A DNA stretch of 64,000 bases from Nymphaea colorata (lineage: Eukaryota; Streptophyta; Magnoliopsida; Nymphaeales; Nymphaeaceae), in contig NC_045143.1 of NCBI RefSeq assembly GCF_008831285.2, forward strand, positions 17,633,655 to 17,697,654. The letters run 5' to 3'. The notes beneath the pieces were generated by a model. That model saw nothing but the letters and a program-made list of their open reading frames with translations, did not search any database and was not told the DNA's origin. Positions 48,101 through 59,142 of this stretch are shown here, in pieces (positions within the stretch are counted from its first letter, which is position 1; each line of letters begins with the position of its first letter). A program made the translations under genes and the position numbers.

Positions 48101-48984
48101 TAGGACTTCATCAAGGCCAAAACTGAAATAATATGTCCAACCTTGGAGCTAAACTTGATGACCTACAATTCAAATCTACTTTCAAAAACTTTTTCCTTCA
48201 AGAGTTTCATAATAAGAATGTTTTGAAAGTAAAAAATGTCTATCAAATGAATGAAACTATGAATGAAACTTTGGATGCATGTGATGGTACAAATGCCTTT
48301 AGATGAATGTTATAGTAGGAATGAATGATATATTTTCAAGCACATAACATTCATGAAATCGTGTATATACATTGATGGCATTTATGCATGCTCGGATGAA
48401 CCCCTCTAAGGTACTTAAGCAAGTTGAGATGAAGTTCTAATTAGGTATTAACCAAATTAGAGCAAATTTGCACTTAAGTTTCGAAAGAGAAACACTAGCC
48501 AACCAAATTAATTGCATATTTAGAAATAATTTTTCAAAGATCAAATCAAATTTTTCTTATCTTTAAAGGTTTTCATAGAATTTTAACTTTCCATTCTAAA
48601 AGGATTTCCAAAATCAAAATGATTTATTGACTCAAAATTGTTTCATCCTAAGCATTTCTCTATTATCAAATAGATTCTAGAACTCATCTCTTTTTAATGG
48701 ATTACGAAACATCTTATTTTAAAAACTTATCATTTCATCTTTTCTTCATTTTATAAAACTTTAACATTCTAAAATACTTTTAAACCATTAACATGCACCA
48801 CACTGTATATACGTTGAAGATAATTTAAGTAAATATGAAGATGCATAGCATAGTCCATGGCTTAGTTACTCCCAGTAAAGGTATCGGGAATGGTTAAGCC
48901 TCATAGGAAAAGGTAGGCTCCTTTTTTCTCACTTTTCAAACAAATTCTATTTTGGCAAAATCAAAATTAATTTTCAGATGAAAA

Positions 48985-49180
48985 CCATTCTTGGCTTTGA
49001 TGATGCTCATTTGAATGACTTGCTGACCAATTATGTATATGTGCAGTAGTTAGTAGGCTATCAGGCACCCAGTTGACCTAATCTTGTATACAAGCTTTTC
49101 AAGGTGATCTATTGGCTTAAACAAGCTTCTAGAGAATGGTACTAAAGGCTGAGTAAATTTCTACTTGCCCTTGTCACATA
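48985..49180 (+). pseudogene. copia RT fragment, middle part
   Basis: Plus frame: FDDAHLNDLLTNYVYVQ, stop, LVGYQAPS, stop, NLVYKLFKVIYWLKQASREWY, stop, RLSKFLL. This matches the copia RT block from DVKNAFLHG to LYGLKQAPRAWY, with the first catalytic Asp region degenerate. It lies about 880 bp after the fragment at 47611-48100 in the same orientation, so both probably come from one element split by unidentified DNA. Confidence 0.75.
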
Positions 49181-51658
49181 TTCTTCGAAAGAGAAAACTA
49201 AGAAAAAATTATTCTATCGAGGATCCAGGAAAATGGTCATTTTTCCCTGGAAAAATCAAGTGAGAAGGAAAAGAGATGATGCTATAACATTTTTCCCAAT
49301 TTCCCATGAAAATGGTACAACGAACTTTTCCGATCCCTTTTTTTAATCCTATTTATTGCACTTTCTCTCATTCTAATCATTTTGTGTTTGTATTCCTTCT
49401 AGCATCGTCAGCATTGCGGTTGACATCAAAGTTCTGGTGTAAGATGCCTAATGATAGTGTGGTTACTGATTCTAAGGATTAACATAGTAATTCATGCTCG
49501 CCTAAGGAAACATTGCATGGTCAGGAACACAGGTATGATTCTCCACTCTCTCTCTTCCTCTCCCTTCTCTCTAGTGATGAAAATTGCAATCTCTTCTTGG
49601 CCATGAGCTCTGCATTTCTCTAGTTCTTTTGGTAAGAGCAAGCCATTCCTCTCCAAGAATGCAATTTATTGCATCATAGTAGAGTTGTAGTTTCAATATC
49701 TTTTTAGATACTAAGGATGGTTTGAGGCTCACTACACCATAATGGCCTTTTCTAGCATTCAAACACTGCCGGTAAAGGTTGCTTCTGACATTCAGCAGTG
49801 TCAAATATACCCATGTTGGGAAACCTAAAACCGGCGCTAGGAAGCACTGGGAGAATCAGGGCTTTTGGCCATCATTGTATAAATTCCAATAAAAGTTGCT
49901 TACACACACACACATATATTTAGATGTATATATATATGTACAGACTTTGAGATCTTTTTCTATCAAGTAAAGTGTTGTTAATTTGTTAGTGCTCATATTA
50001 CTTGTTGATAAATTTCTTTATCAATACTTTGTGGATCATCTATTTTCATATTGTATTTTACAGTCAATACAGTATCTTTTTGTATAAGGGAAGCTGTAGA
50101 AAAAATTTCATGTTCCTTCAAATAAGGTGCTATTTACAAGTGCTTTAGAGAAATGGGCCGCTGTTCAACCCCTAATCCCATTAATAAAGCAAGAAGAACA
50201 CAATTGTTGGTAAGCAAGTGATGTTATCTACTAATAATGCATCTTTGTACTTTTTTTTTCCAGTCAAAATTTGCCTTTAACGAAAGGACAACTTGAATAC
50301 TTCTACATATCGTGTTTAAGTAAAATGTTTTTAATATAAGAGAAATAAAGCCATGTAGAGAGCACGTCACCTCCTTGTTGGACCACTGATATGTGTGTGT
50401 GTGTGTAGAGCCAACATTTTCACTTTTTTCAGTGCAAAACTCATATTAAGGAAAACTTGACAAAGTTATGTATACATTTTTTTTTCTATGTATGGACATC
50501 ACCTTGAATGCTGCTGGAGGTCACGTTTCAGTCTTTATTACTGAAACATGAGGAATGTACAAGGGAAGTCTAACAAATACTTTTTGAGGTTCTTATAGAC
50601 ATAGATCCTCAACTTGCGCATATTGATCTGAACCTCAACATTTGTATCGTCAATGACTCTTACATGAACAATGCATCCATGGTTCATGAGCATGTAGGGT
50701 TTTGTAGCAGCTTTGATTTATTTTGCCCTATTTGTTAATTAAAATACTAAATGGTCATGGAAAGTTTCTGCTGAATAGTAAAAGGTGTTCCAGCCTGATG
50801 TTACTATGTTTGTACAACTCAGTTGTTGCAGCTAGTACTGTTGTATGTATGTAATCTAATTTTAATCTAATTTTAGTACATGATCTGTATACTTGTTACA
50901 ATGTCTAGTAATTTAAAGTACATGCTGCATTTCTGGGAGTTGACTCAGTATGGAGATTCTTATTCCACTTCTAGAACCTGAAGTGAGAAGGAATGTGTTT
51001 GAAGATCTTTTGCCATATGCGCTTACAATGAGCTTCCATATGATGTTCTTGTAGATAGGATAGAAGGTTATTCTAGATTAGGCATCCAATTAGTTTGCAT
51101 AGATGCAATTGTGTAAGCACTCGTAGTTCTCAAAATGTCCTCCAATTTACCATGCTATAAGTGTCCAAAATTTCAAAAATTATTTACTCTATTGTTAGGA
51201 TTTATTTTAATCTATTCTGAGTCAAACATGTCTATCATTTGTTCTTAACATCTCTATTGGGTATGCTGAGGCAGATGTAGTCACTTTTAGTCCAGTCTGG
51301 CCATCTCAAGATTTTAATCAATTGTTTGTCTTGACCCCCACTATCTTTTTTCTTCTAGTCACCATGTTCCAGATATATTCCCACCATCACATCGTACACT
51401 CCATTCTACAAGAAGATTTGGACACAGTGGTCTTTCCCATGAGTGTTCCTACCCAAGGATAGCATTCAGAGTGGTTGGTGCAGCTTCTGTCGGCCAATTC
51501 GAGATATCTTGATAACTTCAGATTGAAAACTAACACCCTTTCTCATAAGCAGGTGGTAAATGGACGATTCATTCAAGCGCTACCAAGGGGATGGAACCCC
51601 TATAGATGCACATTCTGGTTTCCATGGAGAGAGATGCCACTGCTCATAGACAAGTTAT
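49181..51658. other. intergenic, no confirmed gene
   Basis: Contains a CACTA-like end CACTACACCATAATGG at 49731 followed by CCGGCGCTAGG-type sequence, and short AC/AT/GT runs near 49905 and 50395. At 51475-51658 a plus frame (109 residues in all) has ALPRGWNPYRCTFWFPWREM, reminiscent of the W-x-P-x-T-x-x-F start of the plant mobile domain or Tat-type ORF1; its last part is already the copia C LTR. That assignment is tentative. Confidence 0.35.
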
Positions 51659-51960
51659 TGGAAAAGATTAGGGAGAGAAATGAGAAAACACAGAATATAC
51701 GTGGTTCGGCATGTATGCCTACATCCACGAGAAGCAAGGGAGAGCTCATATTTTATATTTTCTCTATATCGTTGTTTCACTCTACAATCACTATTTTAAT
51801 GTGAGTGAATACAACAGTTACAAAGCAAGAAATCATGGAAAGAAAAATTAATGACAATCCATGGTTGGCAACTTTTAATATAGGTAACACTATCCAACTA
51901 ACCATGGAAATACCATGAATAACATTGCCATAACGAGCCTCCTATAGAACAGTTTCAACA
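51659..51960 (-). repeat. 3' LTR of copia C
   Basis: 302 bp, plus-strand reading TGGAAAAGATTAGG to AGTTTCAACA. It includes TACGTGGTTCGGCATG with CCTACATCCACGAG. Pairs with 56957-57255. Confidence 0.9.
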
Positions 51961-51985
51961 CTCCCCCTCAAGTTGGGAGTGTATG

Positions 51986-54900
51986 TTAAACGACTTCCAA
52001 CTTGATCATAGTGCTTCTAAGTTTTTCTCTCGTAACTGTTTCAGTGAAGATATCTGCATATTGCTCCTCACTTCTGACAAAAGGAGTGATGATTTCTTTG
52101 TTTTCAACATTGTCATGTATAAAGTGACAATCAATTTCAATATGCTTTGTCCTTTCATGAAATACTGAGTTTGCAGTTATATGTATTGCAGCTTGATTAT
52201 CACAATACAACTTCATAGGACGAGGTTGTTCAAAGCCTATTTCCTTTAGCATCGCTTTGAGCCAAATGAGTTCACATGTAGTGTTTGCCATTGCTCTATA
52301 TTCAGCCTCGGCGCTGGATCTGGAAATCACTTTATGTTTTTTACTCTTCCATGAGACCAAATTGCCCCCAACCATAATACAAAACCCTATAGTTAACTTT
52401 CTGTTTGATACACTTCCAGCCGAGTCTGCATTTGAGAAACCTTCAATATTGATATTTCCATTTCGCTTCATCCAAATACCACGTCCTGGAGCTTCTTTTA
52501 AGTACCTTAAATTCTATCAATAGCAGAGAAATGAGCGCGTTGAGGGGCATGCATATATTTGCTAACTTCACTAACTGCATAGGTAATGTCAGGCCTTGTA
52601 ATAGTCAGATATATCAATTTTCCAATGATACGTTGATACTATTTTGCATCTTGTATTGGTTCTTCACAATCTATCCTGTCAAGTTTGTGATTTACCTCTA
52701 TTGGTGTGACTACTGGCTTCGCTCCAAGTTTCCATGTTTCCTTCAATAGATCAAGAGCATATTTCCATTGGGATAAATATAAACCTTTCTTGGAGTGACT
52801 TACCTCTATTCCTAGGAAGTATTTCAATCTTCCTAGATCTTTTATCTCAAACTTTTGATGGAGATATCGTTTGGTCTTCTCAACTATATTCTTGGAATCG
52901 CCTGTGAAGACAATATCATCCACACAAACAAGAACCAAAATAGTTTTATTTTGGTAATGATGAATGAATAAAGAGTTGTCTGAAATACTGCGTTTGTACC
53001 CAAAATCGATCATGGTAGAACTGAGCTTTGTGTACCAAGCTCGTGAGGATTGTCTGAGTCCATAGATAGACTTTTTCAATTTACAAACAAGATTTTTCTG
53101 GTTTTCATAATGAAGTCCTTGAGGAATTTTCATATAAACTTCTTCCTGTAAATCACCCTGAAGAAAAGCATTCTTTACGTCATGATGAAATAAATCCCAC
53201 TCATGTTGGTAGGTAATAGATATAATGGTATGAAGAGTTGTCACCAAGACAAGCTTTATGTAAACGTTTCTGTATAGTCAATCTCTGCTGTTTGAGAGAA
53301 GCCGCGAGCAACAAGACGAACTTTATGTCTATCAAGAGTTCGATCACTATGAAATTTCAGTTTAAAAACACATTTGCAACTAACAGGTTTTTTACCTAGA
53401 GGAAGAGGGATGAGTTCCCATGTGTCATTTTTTGTTAGAGCATCTAGTTCATCTCTTATGGCGTTTTTCCAACAAGGATCCTGAACAACCTCTTCTAATG
53501 TCCTTGGTTCAGAGGCTTTGTTTAACTGCATACTGTTTGAGTTTGAGAGAAAGCACCATAATCAGCGCAGGCATCTATCGGATATTTGACCATACTTCTC
53601 AAAGCAAAATCTTTGTGTCGTTCGGGCTGTTGGTGAAGTCTTTCTGATTGCCATAAGAGATGAACTAGATGTTGTCGAATCCTTTCTGATCCTAGTTGCA
53701 GGGAATGATGTTGTCGAATCCTTTCTGATCACCATAGGGTGTTTTCTATCTGTGTTTCAGTTGTAGTGATTTGTCGTGAGGCACTATCAACTCTTGCAAT
53801 GATAGAAGTGGTATCTTCATTATTTTGGACTTGAATAGAAACTTTACCATTCTCAATGTCAGCCATAGGAAAAACATTAGGAAGAGGAAGAGACTGAAAT
53901 TTTGAGTTTATTTTCTCCCTTTGAGGATGAACTTGAGCCTCCCCCTGAAGACGATTATTAAAATATGCTTGCAACTCATCAAATCTACATCGCGAGATAT
54001 ATACATTTTTCTTGAAGCCACATCAAAGCATCTATACCCTTTCTTGGTAGGGGAATATCATAGAAACACACATTTTATGGCATGAGGCTGTAACTTGTTT
54101 CGATGTTTGGGAGATTTCCAAACATAAACAATACATCCAAACTTTCTAAGATGTTCAACAGTGTATTTCATTCATTTAAGAACTTCAATGGGGGATCTAT
54201 TTTCAAAATAGCGTCTTCGTTTCCTGTTTATAAAATAGTTGGCTGCTGAAATTGCTTCACTCCAAAAACGTTCTGGAACATTGTTTTGGAAAAGCAACGC
54301 ACAGGTCACTTCAAGTAAATGCCTATTTCTTCTTTCAGAAACTCTGTCCCAATGATGTGTTTGTCTACATGTAGTTTGGTGGTGTATACCAACCTTGTTG
54401 ACAAAGGACTCAAAATTCTTGTTTATATATTCAGTCTCATTGTCCGTCTATAAGGTTTTAATTTTTGTCCCAAACGAGTAACTACCATGTTGTAAAATAT
54501 TTGAAATTTAGAAAACATCTTGTCCTTGGTTTTTAAGAAATATATCCAACCCAAATGAGAATAATCATCAATGAAGAATAAGTAGTACTTAAAACCATTA
54601 TATGAGTTAAGAGGGGCTAGTCCCCAAACGTTTGAGTGAACAATCTCAAAAATTAACTTAGTAGTACTTTCAGAGGAAGAAAATGGTGGTCTGGTTAACT
54701 TAGCATACCGGCACACCTCACAAGTACTGCAATAAAAAAATATTCCAGGCTTCAAGGAATTTAAAACATAATTTGATGGGTGCCCCAACCTCACATTTCA
54801 TTTTTCTCCCTTAGTCTTGTTGGTAGTAGCAGCAAGTGCCTTATTTCTCAAGTAATGGAGACAGCGAAATTCGTTCCCTTCACCAATCATCTTCCCGGTA

Positions 54901-55374
54901 ATCCGATCTTGAAAACACAACCTTTGAGGGCGAGAAAATCACATTACAGTTGTAAGTCTTGGTTATCTTACTAACGGACATGAGATTGGAAGCCAAATCA
55001 GACATATATAAAACATCGATAGGACCCTTCTTCTCAAAAGATTGTGTAACTCCATTTCCTGTGACGCTAACCTTGCCCCCATTAGCTATAGTAACATGTT
55101 TTGTACAATAGACACCTTCAATGTCAGTTTAAATTTTTTTGGAACCAGCCATATTGTTTGGTGCACAGAATCTATTATCCAAGTATTCTCGTCTAAACAA
55201 GACAAAAAACTGCACGTACCTGCATCGTCACCACTTTTGTTAGTGGCCAGGGTAGCTGAATTTTGTTTGACAAAATTCTATAAAAGTTGGGTCAGCTTTT
55301 CCATGGTCACCGGAGTATCTTTCTTTCTGATCTTCGTGAAAAACATGAGCAGCCATGTGTCATTCTTCATCATT
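51986..55374 (-). pseudogene. pol of copia C (protease, integrase, RT, RNase H), broken
   Basis: Protease starts WIIDS at about 55185, then shifts frame inside the DSGA site; the rest (VTGNGVTQSF, DLASNLMSVSKI) is readable to about 54880. The integrase zinc region and core at 54794-54423 (RLGHPSNYVLNSLK, CEVCRYAKLTRPPF) have HSNVWGLAP where DVWGP is usual: the first catalytic Asp is Asn (codon 54630-54632). Integrase continues in broken frames past 54400. RT runs 53531-52639 (TWELIPLPLGKKPV, HDVKNAFLQGDL); its active box reads CVDD instead of YVDD (Cys codon 52924-52926). RNase H at 52471-51986 is open to its end (SRSSAEAEYRAMANTTCELIWLK cut short here: SSAEAEYRAMA; EEQYADIFTETV), but DADWAGS is NADSAGS. 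The copy cannot produce working enzymes. Confidence 0.9.
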
Positions 55375-56217
55375 CTATTTTTTGTTTAGCTTCCAACATT
55401 TCTCTCTGGTGTGATTTCCTTTCTTGCAATAGGTACAAAATAGTTTCTTTTTTCCTTTGGATTTTAAAAAACCAGAAACAGAAGACATACTCATGCCCTT
55501 TTGTTTGGAGACCATCGCTGCTTGGGAGTCGTCCTCAGTTTGGTTGAAAGGATTCATGATTTGATGTTGGGTTTCCTCAAGCATAATGATGAAGCTGATG
55601 GTGCTGAGTTTGGGAACTTCCGGTGACATGAGAACTTGACTGCATAGTGATTCATATTCGAGTTTTAGTCCAACCAACATCAAAAATTTTTTTTCTTTCT
55701 CTCGATTTTTCTGGAGAGTAGCAACGTCAGTTGCTACAGGGGTATAGGATTCCCATTCATCCCATAAGGCGCGAAGTTGTCCAAGATATTCTATGAAGGT
55801 CATATCTCCTTATTTGAGCTTGCTGATTTCTTGCGCTAATTTAAAACGTCGAGTGACATTGTATTGCTGGCTATAGAGATCACGAGCTGCCTCCCACACA
55901 TCTTTGGCAGTTTCAAGAAAAAAGAATCCACAAGCAATTTTTTTCTCCATGGAATTCAAGAGCCACGACATGAAAGTGTCGTCGTTTGATTCCCATTCAG
56001 CAAATTTCAGATCATTCTCAACAGGCTTTGGTTTGCTGCCGGTGACGTGACCGATTCTAGACTTTCCACTAAGGAAAAGTTTAGCAGATTTTGCATAGGT
56101 AATATAATTGAACCCATTTAAGGATTCAGTGGTGATTTTGAGTGCAGGATTGACACTATCCTACAACTGTTGCTGAGGCCAATCCCCTGCTCCTTGTGAC
56201 TGGGAGCTATCTGCCAT
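55375..56217 (-). pseudogene. gag of copia C with two in-frame stops
   Basis: Begins at ATG 56217 (MADSSQSQGAGDWPQQQL), hits TAG at 56161-56163 after 18 codons and TAA at 55810-55812 after 135 codons, but stays in one frame to 55375. UBN2-type capsid segments are visible (FNYITYAKSAKLFLSGKSR, FMSWLLNSMEK, LETAKDVW), followed by LGQLRALWDEWESY and a CCHC knuckle CTYCKKGNHTREKC at about 55435-55395. Apart from the two nonsense changes it is close to intact, the best-kept gag in the window. Confidence 0.88.
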
Positions 56218-56354
56218 GATAACCTGATGAGGGAAACCTTCAATATCGCATGAACCTGGAATTAGATGGAGGGGATAGAACTCCACTTCCTCTTGAATTT
56301 GCAGTCATGCGTCGCGCAGAAGCCTTCTAGCAATACTCAGGATATAGCGACACT

Positions 56355-56756
56355 AAAAAATTCATAGAAATCACCAAGACCTTCGTTTAACCTGAAATTT
56401 GGACTGAAGGTCGATAAGATGAAGGGAAAGGGACGCCCTAAAAATCAGCCCCAACGGAGTCTCTAAGAAGAAATGCACCCCGTCTGAATATTGCTGGAAA
56501 TCGTAGTCTTTGTTTACAGTAGAACAGAGTACTCCGGCGGTGTTCACGATAAAAAATTCATAGAAAATCACCCAGACCTCCGTTAGCCCTGAAATTTGGA
56601 CTGAAGGTCGAGAAGATGAATGGGAAGGGATGTCCCACAAATCAGCTTCAACGGAGCCTCCACGAAGAAATGCGCCCGTCTGAATATTGCTGGAATTTTT
56701 TATCGTGACAGTCTCTGTTTACAGTAAAACAGAGTACTTCTACGGTGTTCACGATT
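56355..56756 (-). repeat. tandem duplication in the copia C leader
   Basis: Two copies with a period of about 197 bp (56355-56551 and 56552-56756) share AAAAAATTCATAGAAA, GAAATTTGGACTGAAGGTCG, TCTGAATATTGCTGGAA and GGTGTTCACGAT. They lie between the primer site and gag, in the region where packaging signals normally reside. Confidence 0.85.
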
Positions 56757-56944
56757 ATCCTTCGCCAGCAATTGGGGCTTTCCCCCAAATCGCTCACAGA
56801 GATATCCTCTGATTTCAGCTGGGCCTCCCGCAATGAAATAAATGCCGTTTTGCCAGCGACACCTCCAATCAATGGAGCCTTAGAAAACTGCAAATGCTGT
56901 TAAGCAGTGGACGACATGGAATACTCCCTTTCAATCGGAACCTG

Positions 56945-56956
56945 TCTCTGATACCA
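56945..56956 (-). other. primer-binding site of copia C
   Basis: Minus-strand TGGTATCAGAGA, complementary to initiator tRNA-Met except at the last base, touching the 5' LTR end at 56957. Confidence 0.88.
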
Positions 56957-57255
56957 TAAAAATTAGGGAGAGAAATGAAAAAACACAGAATTTACGTGGT
57001 TCGGCATGTATGCCTATGTCCACGAGAAGCAAGGGAGAGCTCGTATTGTATATTTTCTCTATATCGTTGTTTCACTTTACAATCACTATTTAATGTGAAT
57101 GAATACAACAGTTACAAAGCAAGAAATCATGGAAAGAAAAATTAAGGGCAATCCATGGTGGGCAACTTTTAATATAGGCTAACACTATCCAACTAATAAT
57201 AGAAATACCATGAATATCGTTGCAATAACGAGCCTCCTGTAGAACCATTTCAACA
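56957..57255 (-). repeat. 5' LTR of copia C
   Basis: 299 bp, plus-strand reading TAAAAATTAGG to CATTTCAACA. The TG expected at its left edge is TA. Pairs with 51659-51960. Confidence 0.9.
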
Positions 57256-57907
57256 GACATCCTTGGCCTTCTCGATTTGGCAAGAAATATTAGAGTCCCA
57301 AAAGAAAGAGGTGGTCAACTACAAAAAGCCACTTCATAGGCTGACTAGATTGAGGACCTAGAACATGAAGTCAGAGAATGAAGTCTACAAATCTAACTCA
57401 TAGACATCCACACTCACTTAGGAGGCACCACGGAGCATATGTTGGCTCGACTGACATCCACACAGGAGAGGACCCGGAAGGCCATGATTTCATCATGCCC
57501 TATCACCCAGAGAGATGCGTAGCCCAATTCTTCAAGATATAGTTGACTTCTTCTGATATCCCGAAAAGATATCGCACCATCATCAATCAGCATCTAGGGT
57601 CTAAGGATTGGAATTGCGTCAGCACCTTAGCAGAAGCAAATCAGTCGACCATTCAAAGGAACAATCTTGTTCATGATCGACCTAGTAGGCCTGGATCATA
57701 CTTGTCAAGGTGGAGGAGTGTCATTCATGGTCCTTATTACTGTTGAGTCTATTGTTGTATTCTGAGTATTTTTGAATAAACAAGATTCCAGCTTTTTATT
57801 CTCCTATTTATTGTATGTCATATACTCCATGTGTCGCCCAATCTCCTCATTGCTCCCAACTAATCCTAAAGTCCAACTGGTGAAAGAAAACCAATTGATG
57901 AGCCAAT
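57256..57907. other. spacer before the Ty3 gag
   Basis: No complete gene. It may be the leader or ORF1 tail of the Ty3/Tat-like element, into which copia C inserted, but no LTR border or primer site was recognised. Confidence 0.35.
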
Positions 57908-58367
57908 ATGACTCCCGAAAGGACTAATGTTACTGACAACACCAATGAGGAAGTCAGAACTGACGAAGTCAATGAGACAAGAGGACAAGTTAATCTTGTG
58001 CTCCATGAGGCCATCAAGCATATGATTTACCATATGATACACGAACTAAGCACAAAAAATAATAGAAACAACAATCCTAACAGCTCTCGAGTAAGAAATA
58101 TTGAAAATAATAGTCATGACACTACAAGAGAGTGAGAAAACAATGAAGGAATGTACAATAATCGTAATGCTAACAACACTAATGGTAAAGAGCCATAAAA
58201 TTCCATAGGAAAGACTCTTGACCACATGCAGTCTCTTGAATAAAGGAAATGGAAAGAGTGAAGAAAATTCAAAACCAAGGCAAGAAAGTTTGCTTTCATA
58301 ACGACTTTTGTGAGGGTTTGGAGGAAGAAGATCTAGAAGGACTCCCTAAAAAAATCCACAAATTTAA

Positions 58368-59142
58368 GGCCCTGTTTGATGGCCTGGATTTTTTCAGACA
58401 AAGATTTTTTCTAGGGAAAAAATCCAGGGTAAGTTTACCTGTAAAGTTCCCTTTTTCCATTTCCAGGCCATGTTTGATGGCCTGGAAATATTTTTGGTGA
58501 GGGGAGAAGGTGCATCCGGACATCCCTCACCTCCCCTTACCACCACACCGCCATCACTGCTGCCATAGGTCGCCACTCGCCAGTAGAAAGAAAGAACCAT
58601 CGCAGGCCATGGATATGGCTGGTCATGGGATGCATCTGCGCCGGATCCCTGCTTGCCGGAGGTAAGTACAACCAAATGGGCGGCGTTGAACTCTCCCAAC
58701 TCCAGTGTGCATATGGTAGGAGAGGGGAGGAGGAAGAAGAGGAAGAATGAGTGAAGTATGGGCTGCCGTGCAGTGGCCCTTGCCTCTCTTCCTCTCCCCT
58801 CCACTATTAGTGGATACGGCCCTCCCTCCACCCTCCCATATCCTTATGCGGCTGGTGTTGGCATCCATCAGTGCCAGCATTGCCATCGGAAGGGGTTTTG
58901 TGCTCCCTCTTGGCTTTTGATAGTGCCCTTCTTCTCCATCTCCCTTCCTAACGGGCAGGAAAAAAATCCATGGAAAAAAGTCGGACCCCCAGAGGTCCGA
59001 CTTTTTTCCGGGGTAAAGTTACCCTCATCGTACTGTTTTTGTGGGGGAAAATTTACTACGTTTGATATGTTTGTGAAAAACCATACAAAAATGGTAAATT
59101 TCAACCCATGCAGAGTAATACCAGCATGCATCAAACGGGGCC
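58368..59142. mobile_element. PIF/Harbinger-like MITE (Tourist type) inside the Ty3 gag
   Basis: 775 bp with terminal inverted repeats: left GGCCCTGTTTGATGGC, right (reversed) GGCCCCGTTTGATGCATG. The TAA target duplication is perfect (58365-58367 and 59143-59145), the hallmark of this superfamily. The GC-rich centre has open frames on both strands (up to 171 residues) but no transposase or known domain. It shares end and internal words with the element at 11187-12399. A related internal copy of the GGCC.TGTTTGATGGCCTGGA word lies near 58468. It is clearly a later arrival than the Ty3 element. Confidence 0.87.
58972..59009. repeat. perfect 16-bp-stem hairpin inside the MITE
   Basis: GGAAAAAAGTCGGACC (58972-58987) and its exact reverse complement (58994-59009) flank a 6-base loop CCCAGA. 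The element at 11187-12399 has a degenerate version near 11357-11390. Confidence 0.93.

Larger units (their letters stand above)
51659..57255 (-). mobile_element. Ty1/copia LTR retrotransposon C, full length but dead
   Basis: 5.6 kb on the minus strand: 5' LTR 57255-56957, tRNA-Met primer site, a long leader with an internal duplication, gag, protease, integrase, RT, RNase H, polypurine tract (CAACTTGAGGGGGAG, 51961-51975) and 3' LTR 51960-51659. LTR ends read TGTTGAAA at the 5' side. Flanks are GTTAT and GACAT, so a 5-bp duplication is not clearly preserved. LTRs agree at roughly nine in ten positions by eye. Stops, a protease frameshift and changed catalytic residues show it is inactive. 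Confidence 0.9.
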
